A stretch of DNA of 64,000 bases from Podospora pseudoanserina (taxonomy: Eukaryota > Ascomycota > Sordariomycetes > Sordariales > Podosporaceae): assembly GCF_035222485.1 (NCBI RefSeq), contig NC_085922.1, positions 759,001-823,000 of the forward strand, given 5' to 3'. The first letter of the stretch is position 1. Every line of letters begins with the position of its first letter. Under the pieces are notes generated by a model that saw nothing but the letters and a program-made list of their open reading frames with translations, had not been told where the DNA came from and ran no database searches. Of this stretch, positions 22,016 to 34,385 are shown piece after piece. Made by a program: the position numbers and the translations under genes.

Positions 22016-23350
22016 CTTGAACGTGTGGCTGTGGAAGAAAAAGGCGGGAAAAAAAAGGTTGGGGCAGCAGCGAGCTGAGGGATAACCAGGTAGGGACCCT
22101 ATGCGCCTAACAGAGGGGCAGAAAAGTCGACGTCGTCTCGCGGAGAGGAGGGGGCGTCGCGGCGGGTGGTGGGAGTCAATTGATGCCGGGCGGAAGGCAG
22201 ATCAGAGCGAGAGGAGATGGAGGAGAAGGGAGGTGAAATCCGGACCCGGATCGGACGTTGATGATGGTGGTGGTGGTGATGCACAAGCTGGGGCCAGTTT
22301 TTTTACGTGGGATTTCCTCAACTTCGTTGGGAAGCTTAGCTCGCGCGTTCACCAAAACGGGCTGTCTGGGCGGACCCGCATGTCAGTCAGCGGTCAATCG
22401 CACTAGGCCTTTTTGGTCCACGGGGGTCCGATAAACGCCACGCATTGGCACAGCATTCGCGAGATTCAGAGCATTGTTTGACATCTTTTTTTTCCCGCAA
22501 CCTAACCAGCTCAACAACCCTCGGGGAGTTCTCGGTCAGAATTAGACAGCTTGACCTTGTTTACTTTTTAATGGGGGTTTCCAGACATATATAGAGCCCA
22601 ACATCCACCCATTCCATTTGATCATATCGGACACTTCAATCTCACTTGACCCCGATCATCAGCCACACTTTATCTCCGTGAGTCTCGGTTGAGTCGGGAT
22701 TCCATCTCCAGCTTCACAGTCGGGTGGGGTGCCGCTGGAATCTCCTTGTTCGATGAGGTGAACAGTGGATATCTGCTGCAAAAGGCTGCTGGGAGGCCCT
22801 GGGCGCGACAAGGCCACAGAGAAGTGCACGGGGCAAGCTGCTCACCAGCTGGCGGTGCGGCGCTGTCCGCTTCCTGAGCCTTGGGCTGGTGTCGCAGGGG
22901 ACGGGAGGCAGCTCCACATGCTACGCGATGGTTTGCTGTCATCTTTTGCCTACAGTCCACCTTCTACATAGTAAGGGACGGAGAGTAACAGCATACCGGT
23001 ACCTGGGACCTAGCAGCAAAGCATACGCAACGCTCGCAGGCAGCACTTCCAACTTTAATAAGCTACCATCCATACTCTTCCGCCAGAATCAAATTGCATT
23101 GTCCAACTCGTCTGAAGATCTCGCTGAGCGAACCTGAAGCCTTCAATCCCACCAAATCTCGAGGGCCGCGTCCCCCTCCCCCCTGACAAAGACGACATTG
23201 AAACCAACGGCTGCATCCCGCACTTATTCACCCCGAAAAAAGTATCTGGCTTCGTCGATAAACAACCTCGAACCCTTCCTCGGCCGATTCCCATGCGCTA
23301 GCAGCCCTCTGCGAATGGGCATCGTCTCCTAGAGCTACGCCCAACGCGCC
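22016..23350. other. Divergent promoter region between E2 and SEC7
   Basis: About 1.3 kb. On the E2 side a 61-codon frame (22284-22099, minus) that starts with Met and seven His codons lies 83 bp upstream of the E2 start and could act as an upstream ORF if transcribed. No other gene is visible. Confidence 0.4.
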
Positions 23351-26300
23351 ATGAGCTCTTTCGCATTTGTGGTGTCCGCCTTGGACAGAATCGCCCAACA
23401 TGCCGGCCGCAACAAGCAACTGACCGAGCTTGCCGAAAAGGCACTTACTGCCCTCAAAGAGAACGACCAGGACCTCCCGGACCCCGAAGTTGTCTTTGCG
23501 CCCCTGCAACTGGCCACCAAAACAGGCACCGTCCCTCTCACGACAACCGCGCTCGACTGCATTGGCAAGCTCATCTCGTATTCCTACTTCACAGCGCCCT
23601 CCGCCCGCGCCCCATCACAAGATGGCTCCGAACAGGCGCCGCTCATTGAGCGTGCCATTGATACAATCTGCGATTGCTTCCAGGGAGAGGGAACCCCGGG
23701 CGAGATCCAGGTGCAGATTGTCAAGTCTCTGCTTGCGGCGGTGCTCAACGACAAGATCATTGTGCACGGCGCAGGGCTGTTGAAGGCGGTGCGACAGGTC
23801 TACAACATCTTCTTGCTCTCCAGGATTACCTCCAACCAGCAAATTGCCCAGGGGACGCTCACACAGATGGTTGGCACTGTCTTTGAGAGAGTCAAGACCC
23901 GGATACACATGAGAGAGGCACGGGCGCAACTGGGACAAAAGCCCAGCCACAGCAGCCTGACCATTGATCGATCAGACGACCAGGATACACAGATGGAGAA
24001 GGGCGATAACGATGAGGGAGCCACACCGCTGGACGAAAAGAGCGAGGCTGGCGCGAAGCTCACGCTCAAGGATCTTGAACACCGCAAGAGTTTCGACGAC
24101 TCTCACATGGGTGACGGGCCTACCATGGTGTCCCAGGTCAAGCCGGCAAAGAAATCAACAAGATCAGTTTCGGAGCAGAGTTTGGCAGAGGCGGCGCACG
24201 AGGACACGCCCGAGGCGCTGGATGCCGAGGACGAGGCCTACATCAGGGATGCCTACCTCATCTTCCGATCCTTCTGCAACCTGTCCACCAAGGTCCTGAC
24301 CCCAGAACAGCTCTACGACATGCGCGGTCAAGGAATGCGCTCCAAACTGATATCTCTCCATATTGTTCACACGTTGCTGAATAACAACATCGGCGTCTTT
24401 ACCTCTCCGTTCTGTACCATCACCAACACAAAGAGCAACGAGCCTACGAGCTTCTTACAGGCCATTAAATACTACCTATGTCTCAGCATCACCCGCAACG
24501 GCGCAAGCTCTGTGGATAGAGTGTTTGATGTGTGCTGTGAGATTTTCTGGCTCATGATCAAGTACCTCCGAGCTCCCTTCAAGGTTAGTACCCTGCCTAT
24601 ACCAATCTCCTCTGCTGTGCAACTCTGACCTGGTATTCGGCTGTAGAAAGAGATTGAGGTATTCCTTAATGAAATTTATCTTGCTCTCCTGGCCCGGAAG
24701 AACGCCCCTCTTTCTCAAAAGCTCGCCTTTGTTGGCATCCTGAGGAGGTTGTGTGATGACCCTCGGGCCTTGGTGGAAATGTATCTCAACTATGACTGTG
24801 ACAGAAATGTGGACAACATTCTCCAAAGGATAGTGGAGGACCTGTCCAAGTTCGCAACAGCCACGATACCGATAACGCCGATGCAAGAACAGCAATATGA
24901 GGACAGCCATGCTAAGAACGGGGCTGGCGAGTGGCAGCTCAAGAGTGTCTTACCCCCTCCCCTTACTGCCGCCATGATCACAAACCCACACGATACGGAT
25001 GGCGATGTTCCCAAGGAATATGCGATCAAGCGAGTAGCCATTGACTCGTTGGTTGAAACGTTGCGGTCACTGCTTCATTGGTCAGAGCCTGGCCGACCTG
25101 AGCTCAATGGTGGCGGTGGGGAGGTAGAAAGAAGAGCGTCCAGCGATGAGATCAGGGAATCGATTGATCCCTCCATGAGCGAGAACGTACCCCGCATCGA
25201 CACACCAATCCCGCCATCGACCCCGGTGATTGACGACGACCCAGACCAGCTGGAGAAGGAAAAGGCAAGAAAGACTGCGTTGAGCAACGCCATCAAGATC
25301 TTCAATTATAAGCCCAAAAATGGCATCAAGCTTCTGCTCAGGGATGGCTTCATTCCAAGCGACAAGCCTGAAGACATCGCCCAGTTCTTGCTGCGCGAGG
25401 ATAGGCTGGACAAGGCGCAAATCGGAGAATACCTGGGAGAAGGCGACCAAAAGAACATCGACATCATGCACGCCTTTGTTGACCTGATGGATTTCCGAAA
25501 GAAGCGCTTCGTCGAGGCTCTGAGGGAGTTTTTGCAGTCTTTCCGTCTGCCTGGTGAAGCCCAGAAGATTGATCGCTTCATGTTGAAGTTTGCCAACAGA
25601 TACATGACCGGCAACCCCAATGCTTTTGCCAACGCGGACACTCCTTACGTGCTTGCTTACTCGGTCATCATGCTAAATACCGATTTGCACAGCTCCCAAG
25701 TCGTCAAGCGGATGACCAAGGCTGACTTTATCAAAAACAATCGGGGTATCAACGACAATGCTGATTTGCCGGACGAGTATCTCTTGGGCATCTACGATGA
25801 CATCCAAAGCAACGAGATCGTTTTGAAGAGTGAGCGAGAAGCCGCAGCTCTTGCAGGTACTCTTCCTGCGCAGTCGACCGGTATCGCGGCTGGATTCGGC
25901 CAGGCCTTCTCGAATGTTGGGAGAGACCTGCAGCGCGAGGCGTACGTCCAGCAATCGGAGGAGATTGCGCTGCGCTCAGAACAGTTGTTCAGGGACCTCT
26001 ACCGCAGCCAGCGGAAGAATGCCTCCAAGGCTGGCACAAAGTTCATCCCAGCAACATCTTTCAAGCATGTTGGGCCAATCTTTGATGTCACTTGGATGTC
26101 CTTCTTCTCTGCCCTTTCCGGCTTGATGCAGGGGACACACAACCTTGCTATCAACAAGCTGTGCTTGGAAGGCATGAAGCTGGCCACCAGGATCGCTTGT
26201 TTCTTTGATCTGGCCACTCCCCGGGAGGCCTTCATCTCGGTGCTCAAGAATATCGCCAATCTCAACAATCCACAAGAGATGCAGGCCAAGAACGTTGAGG

Positions 26301-28975
26301 CTCTCAAGGTCATCTTGGAGCTTGGCCAGACAGAAGGAAACCGGCTCAGGGAGTCCTGGAAGGATGTTCTGCTCTGCATCAGCCAACTTGATCGGCTGCA
26401 GCTCATCTCTGGTGGCGTGGACGAAAGTGCTGTTCCAGACGTTTCCAAGGCACGATTTGTTCCACAACCAGCTGGACGACCAGACACGGCCGACTCTCGA
26501 AAGTCTACATCCTCTTCCAAGAAGAACAGGCCACGAGCCCACACCGGCCCACAAGGAGTATCGCTCGAGATTGCACTCGAAAGCCGATCTGATGAGGTGA
26601 TCAAGAGCGTCGACAGGATATTTACAAACAGCGCCAACCTGTCGAGAGAAGCCATCGTTCACTTTGCCCGCGCCTTGACCGAAGTCAGCTGGGATGAGAT
26701 CAGAGTGTCTGGGTCAAATGAGTCTCCTCGCACTTACAGTCTGCAAAAGATTGTAGAGATTAGTTCTTACAACATGACGCGTGTCAGGTTTGAGTGGACT
26801 CACATTTGGGACGTTCTTGGTGAACACTTCAACCGAGTAGGATGCCACGCCAACTACACGATTGTCGTTTTTGCCCTGGATGCTCTCCGTCAGCTTTCGA
26901 TGCGTTTCATGGATATCGAGGAACTTGCTGGTTTCAAGTTCCAAAAAGACTTCCTCAAGCCCTTTGAGCACGTCATGTCCAACTCAAGCGACAACAGAGT
27001 CAAGGACATGATCCTTCACTGCCTGGTTCAAATGATCCAGGCTCGGGGAGAGAACATCCGCTCCGGTTGGAGGACGATGTTTGGGGTCTTTACCGTGGCC
27101 GCAAGGGACCCATCAGAGAACATTGTTAACCTCGCCTACGAGCACGTCATTCAGGTCTACAAGACCAGGTTTGGCGTCATCATTTCTCAGGGCGCCTTCA
27201 CCGATCTTATTGTATGCTTGACGGAATTCTCCAAGAACATGAAGTTCCAGAAGAAGAGTCTTCAGGCAATGGAGACGCTCAAGTCAATCATTCCGGCCAT
27301 GCTCAGGGCGCCTGAATGCCCGCTCTCTCACAGGACTAAGAAGGTCGAGTCCGATGCTTTGGTCATGGAACAGCAGAGAGGCACCTCGGTCGAGGAAGGG
27401 TTCTGGTTCCCGGTCCTGTTTGCTTTCCATGATGTCTTGATGACAGGTGAAGACCTCGAGGTCCGGTCCAATGCATTGAACTACTTTTTTGAATCGCTTC
27501 TGCGGTATGGTGGGGACTTCCCCTCGGAGTTTTGGGATATTCTTTGGAGACAGCAGCTTTATCCCATTTTTATGGTTCTCCGCTCGAGGCCAGAGATGAC
27601 CAATGCGCTCAACCACGAGGAGCTGTCGGTGTGGCTCTCAACAACCATGATCCAAGCCCTTCGCAACATGATCACGCTCTTCACTCACTACTTTGACGCC
27701 CTCGAGTACATGTTGGACCGGTTTTTGGAGCTCCTGGCTCTCTGCATTTGCCAGGAGAACGACACCATTGCTCGAATTGGCAGCAACTGTCTGCAGCAGC
27801 TCATTCTCCAGAACGTCACCAAGTTCACTCCCGAGCACTGGTCCAAGATCGTCGGTGCCTTTTGCGAGCTGTTTGAGAGGACGACAGCATACCAGCTCTT
27901 TTCCGCCACCACCATCAACTCAACCGCTTCGTTGTCGCCACCTCCCAACGGGCTGGACTTTGGTGCTGCCCTGAGCCCAACCTCGGAGGCTCACCCAGTC
28001 GACGAGAAGTCTCTCAAGATCAACGGCACAGAGTCCAACGGCCACGTTTCTGACACCGAAGCGCCACCCATCGTGGTGGAAAGCAGCCCAGAAACAGACG
28101 CCTCACCTGCCTCCGCCAACCCCTCGGCCATGGCAGCCACCCCAATCACCCCCCAACTGGAAGAATTCAAGCCCACCAACACGCTCCAGCAGCAGCCGGT
28201 AGTCGTCACAGCCGCCCGGCGCAAGTTTTTTAACCGTATCATCTCCCGCTGCGTCCTCCAGCTCCTCATGATTGAAACGGTCAACGAGCTCTTCTCCAAC
28301 GACGCCGTCTACGCGCAGATTCCCTCCGCCGAACTCTTGCGCCTGATGGCCCTCCTCAAGAAATCCTTCCTCTTCGCCAAGCGCTTCAACGCGGATAAGG
28401 AGCTGCGGATGAGGCTCTGGAGGGAAGGGTTCATGAAGCAACCTCCCAACCTGCTCAAGCAAGAATCCGGCAGCGCGGCAACGTACGTCGCGATTTTGTT
28501 TAGGATGTTTGGGGACAAGTCACCTCAGCGACAGGACAGCAAGGGGGATGTGGAGGCTGCGCTTGTGCCGCTTTGCCAGGATATTATACGGGGGTATATC
28601 ACGCTGGATGAGGAGTCTCAGCACAGGAACATTGTGGCGTGGAGGCCGGTGGTGGTGGATGTGCTGGAGGGGTTTGCCGGGTTCCCGGAGGAGAGTTTCA
28701 GGGAGCATATCAAGAACTTTTACCCCTTGGTTGTGGAGTTGTTGGGGAAGGAGTTGGGCAGTGAGCTGAGGGGGGCGTTGCTTGGGGTTTTGAGACGGGT
28801 GGGGGAGGTTGGGTTGGGAATTGAGAATATGGGGCTTTGTACTGCTGGGTTGAATGGGGAGGGTGGGCAAGTGGGGGGACACCATGGGAGGAGTCATAGT
28901 GTTTTTAGTGTGCAGGCTGGTCATCAGGGGGATGGGGGGGAGGATCCGTCTAGTAGGTTTATGGGACGGGGGTGA
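23351..28975 (+). CDS. SEC7: Sec7-type guanine nucleotide exchange factor for ARF GTPases (Golgi traffic)
   Basis: Two exons, 23351-24583 and 24647-28975, with an intron of 63 nt (GTTAGT...CTGTAG), give about 1853 residues, the normal size for fungal large ARF-GEFs. The N-terminal DCB and HUS regions come first (for example LLDFRSFCNL-like and MYLNYDCD, residues about 445-455). The Sec7 catalytic domain runs about 620-810, with FRLPGEAQKIDR containing the glutamic finger (E715) and YVLAYSVIMLNTDLHSSQV. Repeated HDS helical domains follow to the end, including ARALTEVSWDEI and RDPSENIVNLAYEH. The protein loads GTP on ARF at the trans-Golgi to drive coat recruitment. The Ser/Pro-rich tail is poorly conserved. 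The final 60 residues are Gly-rich. Confidence 0.95.
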
Positions 28976-29343
28976 GGTGTTTGTAATGAGAGGTCGGGTG
29001 ATCAAAAAAGATGTTCTTGATAGGGGTGGTTTCAGTATAGATTTCAGAGCACAAGCTTTAGCTTTTGGGTGGTGGGATTTACAAAGACGTTTCATTCCTT
29101 TTATTTTATTTTTGGCTTTCTTTTTTTTTCTAGCATAGGATGTGTGTGTATTACATATATTTTACTTGCCGTTTCACATTAAAGTTTAGCGGTTAAGCTT
29201 TCTGTAGCACCAAAATCTTTTCTTGTTTCTTTTCTGCATCGTACATATTTTGTTATTGTAGCACAGAAAGCAGCTGGCATTGTACATAAGAGTCAAGACT
29301 CTATTTGTGGCCTGCTTAAATACCATCACCAAGAAGCAATATA
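28976..29343. other. Convergent 3' spacer, SEC7 / Hsm3-like gene
   Basis: AT-rich relative to the flanks with T-runs near 29110-29135, suited to 3' untranslated regions and polyadenylation on both strands. No gene seen. Confidence 0.45.
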
Positions 29344-30522
29344 TCAACGCAACGGCACCTCCGCAACCGGAGGCATAACCACCCTCAACCACGCCCTCAA
29401 GTCATCCGCCTCCTCCGCTACCGTCCGATCCGGCAACGTGTCCAGCGCGCCCCTGAGCATATCATCATGCGGCACCGCATCCCTCAGCAAACCCTTGACA
29501 ATCGCCTCCTTGACAGCCGAATACTCGGTTATCCGCATCAAACTGACAAACGCCTCGAAAAAGTCCACCAGGTTGAGGTGCATCAGCGCGTCCCTCTTGT
29601 CAACCATCCTCAACGCTGCGTACTGCAGCAACCCCTCTCCTTGTTGGGGAGGGTTAATGGCCGCGTTTTCATTTCTTATTGCGCCGTTCATTTCCGTGTC
29701 GGAGTCATCATCCGTTAGATGGCCATTGGTGAGGTGGATGGGTGTTGGGGCCAGGATGTTAGATGAAGCGATGGCGTCAATGTTCAAGGCTGCCAAGCGG
29801 GGTAGGATACGGAGGGTCCTCCCTTGGGCGAGGGAGAGCTGGGAGGTGTTGTTTGCTGTTCCTGGATGGCGGCCTGAGATGAGGTCGAGGAGGAGGTTGT
29901 AGGTGGATGGTTGGTGGAAGATGAGTTTCCAGAGTTCACCCTTGCCGGGGACGCGGCGGAGGACGAGTTCGTGATGAGAAGGGGTGGTTCCGGTGGTGAT
30001 TGCTGGGGGTGGTGGGGGTGGTGGACGGGGGCAGTCGATGTCTAGGAGGTCTCCTAGGACTTTGGAGGCTTTTTGGCCGACTTCTACTTTTGGGGAGGAG
30101 AGCCAGGCTGTGAGGAGGGAGGTGACGAGGGAGGGCATGACGGAGAGGATGGCGGCATCGGTGGGGGTTTTGGCGGCTTTGTGGAGGATGGTCAGGCCTA
30201 GGAGTTGGGCTGCTGGGGCGGGGGAGGTGAGGGCTTGGTTGAGGGAGTCTTCGGAGGCGAGCTGGAGGACTTGGGTGAAGGATATAGGGCGGAGGAGCTT
30301 GATGGTCAGGGAGACGATCACGGCTGGGTCGTCGTTGTATTGTTGGAGGATTTGAGTGAGCTTGGGGAGGAGTGAGGGGATGAGAGGCGGGATGTTGGAG
30401 TCTGTGAGCTGAAGCTCAACATCATCGAAGAGCTTGGGGATGATGGCGAGGTTTGGATCTTGAATAAGGTCGTCAAGATGGTTGTTGAGCTCGTCGAGCC
30501 CAGAGATGGGGACGTTATCCAT
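29344..30522 (-). CDS. Hsm3/PSMD5-like proteasome assembly chaperone
   Basis: A single exon of 392 residues, almost entirely helical with ARM/HEAT-like repeats: PLIPSLLPKLTQILQQYNDD, SVMPSLVTSLLTAWLSS and EVGQKASKVLGDLLDIDCPR. Family knowledge: the 'x-x-K-V-L-G-D-L-L-x-x-D-C' segment and a following 'LW..IF' stretch are features of Hsm3 and human PSMD5 (S5b), which hold Rpt subunits during assembly of the 19S proteasome base. Hsm3 was first described as a mismatch-repair gene in yeast, so annotation pipelines may name it that way. A run of prolines at about 170 interrupts the repeat array. The short 5' spacer to RPC31 (467 bp) suggests a shared divergent promoter. The assignment rests on pattern memory, not on a search. 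Confidence 0.65.
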   Translation of the reverse strand: MDNVPISGLDELNNHLDDLIQDPNLAIIPKLFDDVELQLTDSNIPPLIPSLLPKLTQILQQYNDDPAVIVSLTIKLLRPISFTQVLQLASEDSLNQALTSPAPAAQLLGLTILHKAAKTPTDAAILSVMPSLVTSLLTAWLSSPKVEVGQKASKVLGDLLDIDCPRPPPPPPPAITTGTTPSHHELVLRRVPGKGELWKLIFHQPSTYNLLLDLISGRHPGTANNTSQLSLAQGRTLRILPRLAALNIDAIASSNILAPTPIHLTNGHLTDDDSDTEMNGAIRNENAAINPPQQGEGLLQYAALRMVDKRDALMHLNLVDFFEAFVSLMRITEYSAVKEAIVKGLLRDAVPHDDMLRGALDTLPDRTVAEEADDLRAWLRVVMPPVAEVPLR

Positions 30523-30989
30523 TGTGATGGGTGTGTGAACTTGCGGGTGAAGAGAGTGATTATTGCTGAGCTGTGAGAGACAAAATGAGGCTATGAGACG
30601 ACAAGGTGGTGATGATCAAGGCAGCACTTATGATGACCAAGCTGAATGGAGGGGTCCAGGCCTTCTGGTATTGAAGGTGCGGGGGGGGCGCTGGGAGATT
30701 CCATGCAGGGGTCATATTTTAGTGGATATCGGGTGGTACCTGACACCCACCCAGGTGTCTTGGCGAGGCCTGCAGCTTGCTGATGCCCCGCAGGAACTTT
30801 TTTGAAGCTCAATGTCGGCGCTGGACATGCGACCGACTCACTCACTCACTCACTCGGCCAACCCATTCATCAACCCAACAATACCCATTAATTCGCTTAT
30901 TATACAGCCTCAGATAACAGCAGCGATTAACAGACCGAAACCACACTTTTAAACCACCCCAAAGCCACTCTCACAACACCAATACCAAC
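30523..30989. promoter_or_regulatory. Divergent promoter, Hsm3-like / RPC31
   Basis: 467 bp between two start codons facing apart. It contains an ACTC tandem run (about 30837-30855). No TATA element close to either start was noted. Confidence 0.5.
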
Positions 30990-31920
30990 ATGTTCAGAGG
31001 TGGGCGAGGAGGTCGTGGCCGTGGCCGCGGCGGTCCCATGATGGGCAACAGGCGCGAGATCGCACAAAACAGCGTTCCATGGGCCATTGACCCCAAAGAC
31101 GGCATCTTCATCGACGGAAAACCCAGTGATACCTACCCAGTATGTTCCACACCTCGTCCCTTCTCACCTGGATGGTGTGTCATCCAAAGAAAAAAACTAA
31201 CCTTGTAACCCCCTCCAGGTCTGGAACGTCCCAAAACCACCAACCCTCACCAAAAAAGAAGAGAAACAGCTCGATTACTTCCTCATCTTCCGCGAGCAAG
31301 CCCACGACAGCCCTCTCTACACAGAGCCCCCTCCGCGATCAAAAGACTCGCGGAAGCGCGCCTACGGCCAGGCCCAAATCAACTCCCGCTACGCCGACGA
31401 GAGCAAAGCGACGATAGACCCCTTCACAGCCATCGAGACGTACAGCAAGCGGTTCGAGCGCAAGAAGCGCACCCTCCCTGATTTCAGCAACCTCCCTTTT
31501 GCCAAGGAGTTCTTCCCAACCGAGCTACACGCGACATTGGACGGTCTTGACGATCCGAATGCCGATAGAAAGAGACGCAGGACAGGGCCCAAGAAGTTGG
31601 CCGTGTCCAACATTACGAGCTACGGTGCGGGGGATTTGGATGAGGATGGTGACGAGGTCAATGGGGAGCCGGACTTCCGTAAGGCTCTGGAGCTGCTCGA
31701 TAATGTCGAGAAGCTGGATGGAGAGGATGCGTTCTTGTCGGGCGAGGAGGATGAATGGGGTAATGAAGATGAGGATAATGAGGATGCGGCGGATGCCGAG
31801 GCTGCGGATCAGTACGAGGACGAGTCGGAGGATGATTACAACGCGGAGCAGTACTTTGAGAATGACGATGATGATTATGGGGATGACGGGGGTGATGATG
31901 GTGGCGAGGGTGTGTTTTAG
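30990..31920 (+). CDS. RPC31: RNA polymerase III subunit C31 (Rpc31/RPC7)
   Basis: Exons 30990-31139 and 31219-31920 (intron 79 nt, GTATGT to CCTCCAG) give 283 residues. The Arg-Gly-rich start MFRGGRGGRGRGRGG, then IFIDGKP, and after the intron a conserved core (about 50-150: LDYFLIFREQAHDSPLYTE, KRFERKKRTLPDF, FPTELHATLDG) are those of Rpc31 proteins. The last 90 residues are extremely acidic (D/E runs ending in DDGGEGVF), as in yeast Rpc31. The subunit is part of the Rpc82-Rpc34-Rpc31 trimer that opens promoters for tRNA and 5S rRNA synthesis. RNA polymerase III control in the neighbourhood of nucleoporin and polyadenylation genes is notable but not an operon. Confidence 0.88.
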
Positions 31921-32409
31921 GCTGGAGGTTTGTGGGGGAGTTTGGGATAAGGGAGGGGGGACTGGTTTGTTGGTTTTAGGGCGAATGGGAACATTAGGAG
32001 TAGGTCATGGTTATCAAAATTATACCCGGGTCTTATTTCACAGTTTTGAGTCGATGCATTTGTGATGCGGAGGAGATATCAGAGGAGATATCATGAAAAT
32101 CTCTGCCATCTTCATCTCATATATCAATACTAATGGAACAAAATCGCGGTTTCGTGTTTGATACAGCAAATTGATGACAACACAGTCAGATGACCTAACC
32201 ACCTTGTGGACGTGTTGGCACTCCAGACTGTCTCCTCCTCCTTGTACATCCACAACTCACATACACCCTTTTCAGGCAACAAAAGCTTTTTTGTCTTTGT
32301 ACAAGAATAACGCTTTCCCCAAACAGAGTATCTCAACCAATAAACCACCGTGACGCCTGCCCCTTTCCCTATGCTCTTACAACCCTCCCCCCTGCTAAAA
32401 ACTCCAGAT
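31921..32409. other. Convergent 3' spacer, RPC31 / NUP49
   Basis: AT-rich 3' untranslated sequence on both sides, with a short near-duplicated AGGAGATATCA motif at about 32070-32092. No gene seen. Confidence 0.4.
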
Positions 32410-33973
32410 CTAACTCCCATGCCCCATGAAATCCTTGAGCTGCAGCTCCGTAATCCCCTCCTTCAACCCCCCAACCTTGCCAGCCACCTTGAGAATGCCC
32501 TCCTCGAATTCCCTAAGAACCGCCGCCAGCTCGAGCACATTCTCATCCACCCCGTTCTGCCCAGGGCGGTTCCCAGCCGCGGCCCTCTGCAGCGCCTCCA
32601 TCATGTTGCCCTGCACGCCGTGAAGATGAACCTCGATCTCGCCCAGGTTCTTCTCAAACCTATTCATCATCGTGTCCATCTCATCCGCCGTCTTGCTGAA
32701 GAACGTGATCAAATCCGAGTTACTCTCCGCATTGGCGTCGCCCGCTCCGGTAGATCCCCCCTTTGACCACAGCCCCGTCTGATGGTACTGGACCGGAAGC
32801 TTGAGGTTGTCGATAGCCTTAAAGGACAGCCTCGCGTTGTCGGCGTCGGTCTTGATCAGCTCGTGGAGCTGGTTGATGGCGTCAATGTCGCTTTCTAGGG
32901 CGCGGTGGGCGCCCTCGGACTTGCGGCTGACGAAGCTGACGTCGGTGGGGATGGCAGAGAGAAGTTCGCCGTGGGAGGGCAAGAAAGCTTCCACGGCTTC
33001 GTAATCCCGGATGCATTTCTGGATCCTATCATCAATGTCGGCGATTTCTTTCTGGAGGGTTTCTTGGAGGTCGTTGAAGCGGGTGGTGGAGCGGATGTTG
33101 GACAGGTCGATGCGGACGCCTGGGACGACGGATTGCTTGGCTGTCTGGCCCATGGTGAGGCCGGGGACCTGTTGCTGGGCTGGTTGTTGCATCGTTGACT
33201 GGCCGAGGCTGCCGCCGCCGCTGAGGGGAGATGTGTTAGTACATCTTCATGACCGAAGGCGTAGGTTGGGGAGGAGGACTTACAAAAGTGAGGTGGCTGC
33301 GGGAGCATCTGGCTTGGTTCCAAACATACTGGTACCTGTGGTGGTAGATGTGCCTCCAAAAAGGCCTCCTTGCTGCTGCTGAGGTTGCTGTGGTGTCGCG
33401 CCAAAGAGACCACCAGATTGCTGAGGCTGGGTCTGCTGCGTCGTCGCTCCTCCAAACAGGCTCATGGTCTGAGGCTGTTGCGCAGTCGTCGCGGTGCCAC
33501 CGCCAAAGAGACCACCACTTTGTTGCTGCTGTTGAGGTTGAGCTGGCTGTGTTGTGCCTAGCTTGTTCCCGAATAGACCTCCGGTCTGAGCCTGTGGTGT
33601 TGTCGTTGTTTGACCAAGAAGACCTCCACTCTGCTGAGGCTGCGAAGTTGCTGTCGTGCCGAACAGGGAGCCGGTTGGCTGCTGTGCTTGAGTCGTCGCC
33701 GTGCTGGTACCGCCAAAAAGAGATGTCCCTTGCTGGGCGGGCTGGGTCGTGGTTGTTGATCCAAAAAGCCCACCGCCTGCCGCGGGAGTTTGCTGTGTCG
33801 TGCCGCTGCCGCTATGTAGGAACGAGTCAGTCCATCTGCATGTCTCGGCCGGGCAGCAATGCGCCCTGCAGTATGTAGTCGCAAACAAAGGAAGGGACGG
33901 GAACCTACAAAAGATTGGCGCCGCCCGTGTTGATGCTGAGGCCCCCGGGGCCACTAGCTGATCTCCCAAACAT
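32410..33973 (-). CDS. NUP49: Nucleoporin Nup49 (central channel FG-Nup)
   Basis: Three exons, 33973-33909, 33811-33284 and 33220-32410, give 467 residues, close to the about 470 reported for other Sordariales Nup49. Both introns interrupt a Phe codon within an FG motif (TT/C GGC), so splicing regenerates FG. The N-terminal 200 residues hold GLFG/SLFG repeats spaced by Gln/Thr-rich linkers (for example SGGLFGGGTATTAQQ). The C-terminal 250 residues begin VPGVRIDLSNIRSTTRFNDL and form the coiled coils that bind Nsp1 and Nup57 in the central channel trimer. The protein acts in nuclear import and mRNA export. The start at 33973 (MFGRSASG) is chosen by family resemblance. It is divergent from FIP1. 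Confidence 0.85.
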
Positions 33974-34385
33974 GGCGACGACGGTTTCAACGATGGCAGC
34001 GATTGGATAATGGCTGGAATGTAGACTGTCGAGTTGGGTGGATCGAACTGCTCAGGAAGGAATGAATGTCGACTCGGTGGGCGTGTGTTTAATGTGTCTT
34101 CTGCCCCACGAAAATAGAGAGCTCCAAAGGTCGGGTCGTCGCAAGTTGGTTGACCGTTGCACTGTGCGATTGTTGACCTCTGCCGCCGCGCAGCAACCAA
34201 AAAAAAGAAGCTTGGGCCCCGTCGCGCTTGAGCCGCGCCAGAAGCTCCATTCGCGCCTCACCGCCTGCCTAAAAAGGTGTACCTCACCGGCCCATTAGCT
34301 AATGCTCCAAACAACCTTCTTTGGTCATCTCTTGTTTTTGCTTCTTTGACAAAACTGCGACTTTGCTGAACACAACCTACCCAAC
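33974..34385. promoter_or_regulatory. Divergent promoter, NUP49 / FIP1
   Basis: 412 bp between start codons facing apart. It includes an A-rich tract (AAAAAAGAAG, near 34200). No further gene is supported. Confidence 0.5.

Noticed and set aside
25976-26662. 228-codon minus-strand frame
   Set aside because: Lies wholly within the SEC7 coding region on the other strand. No family features.
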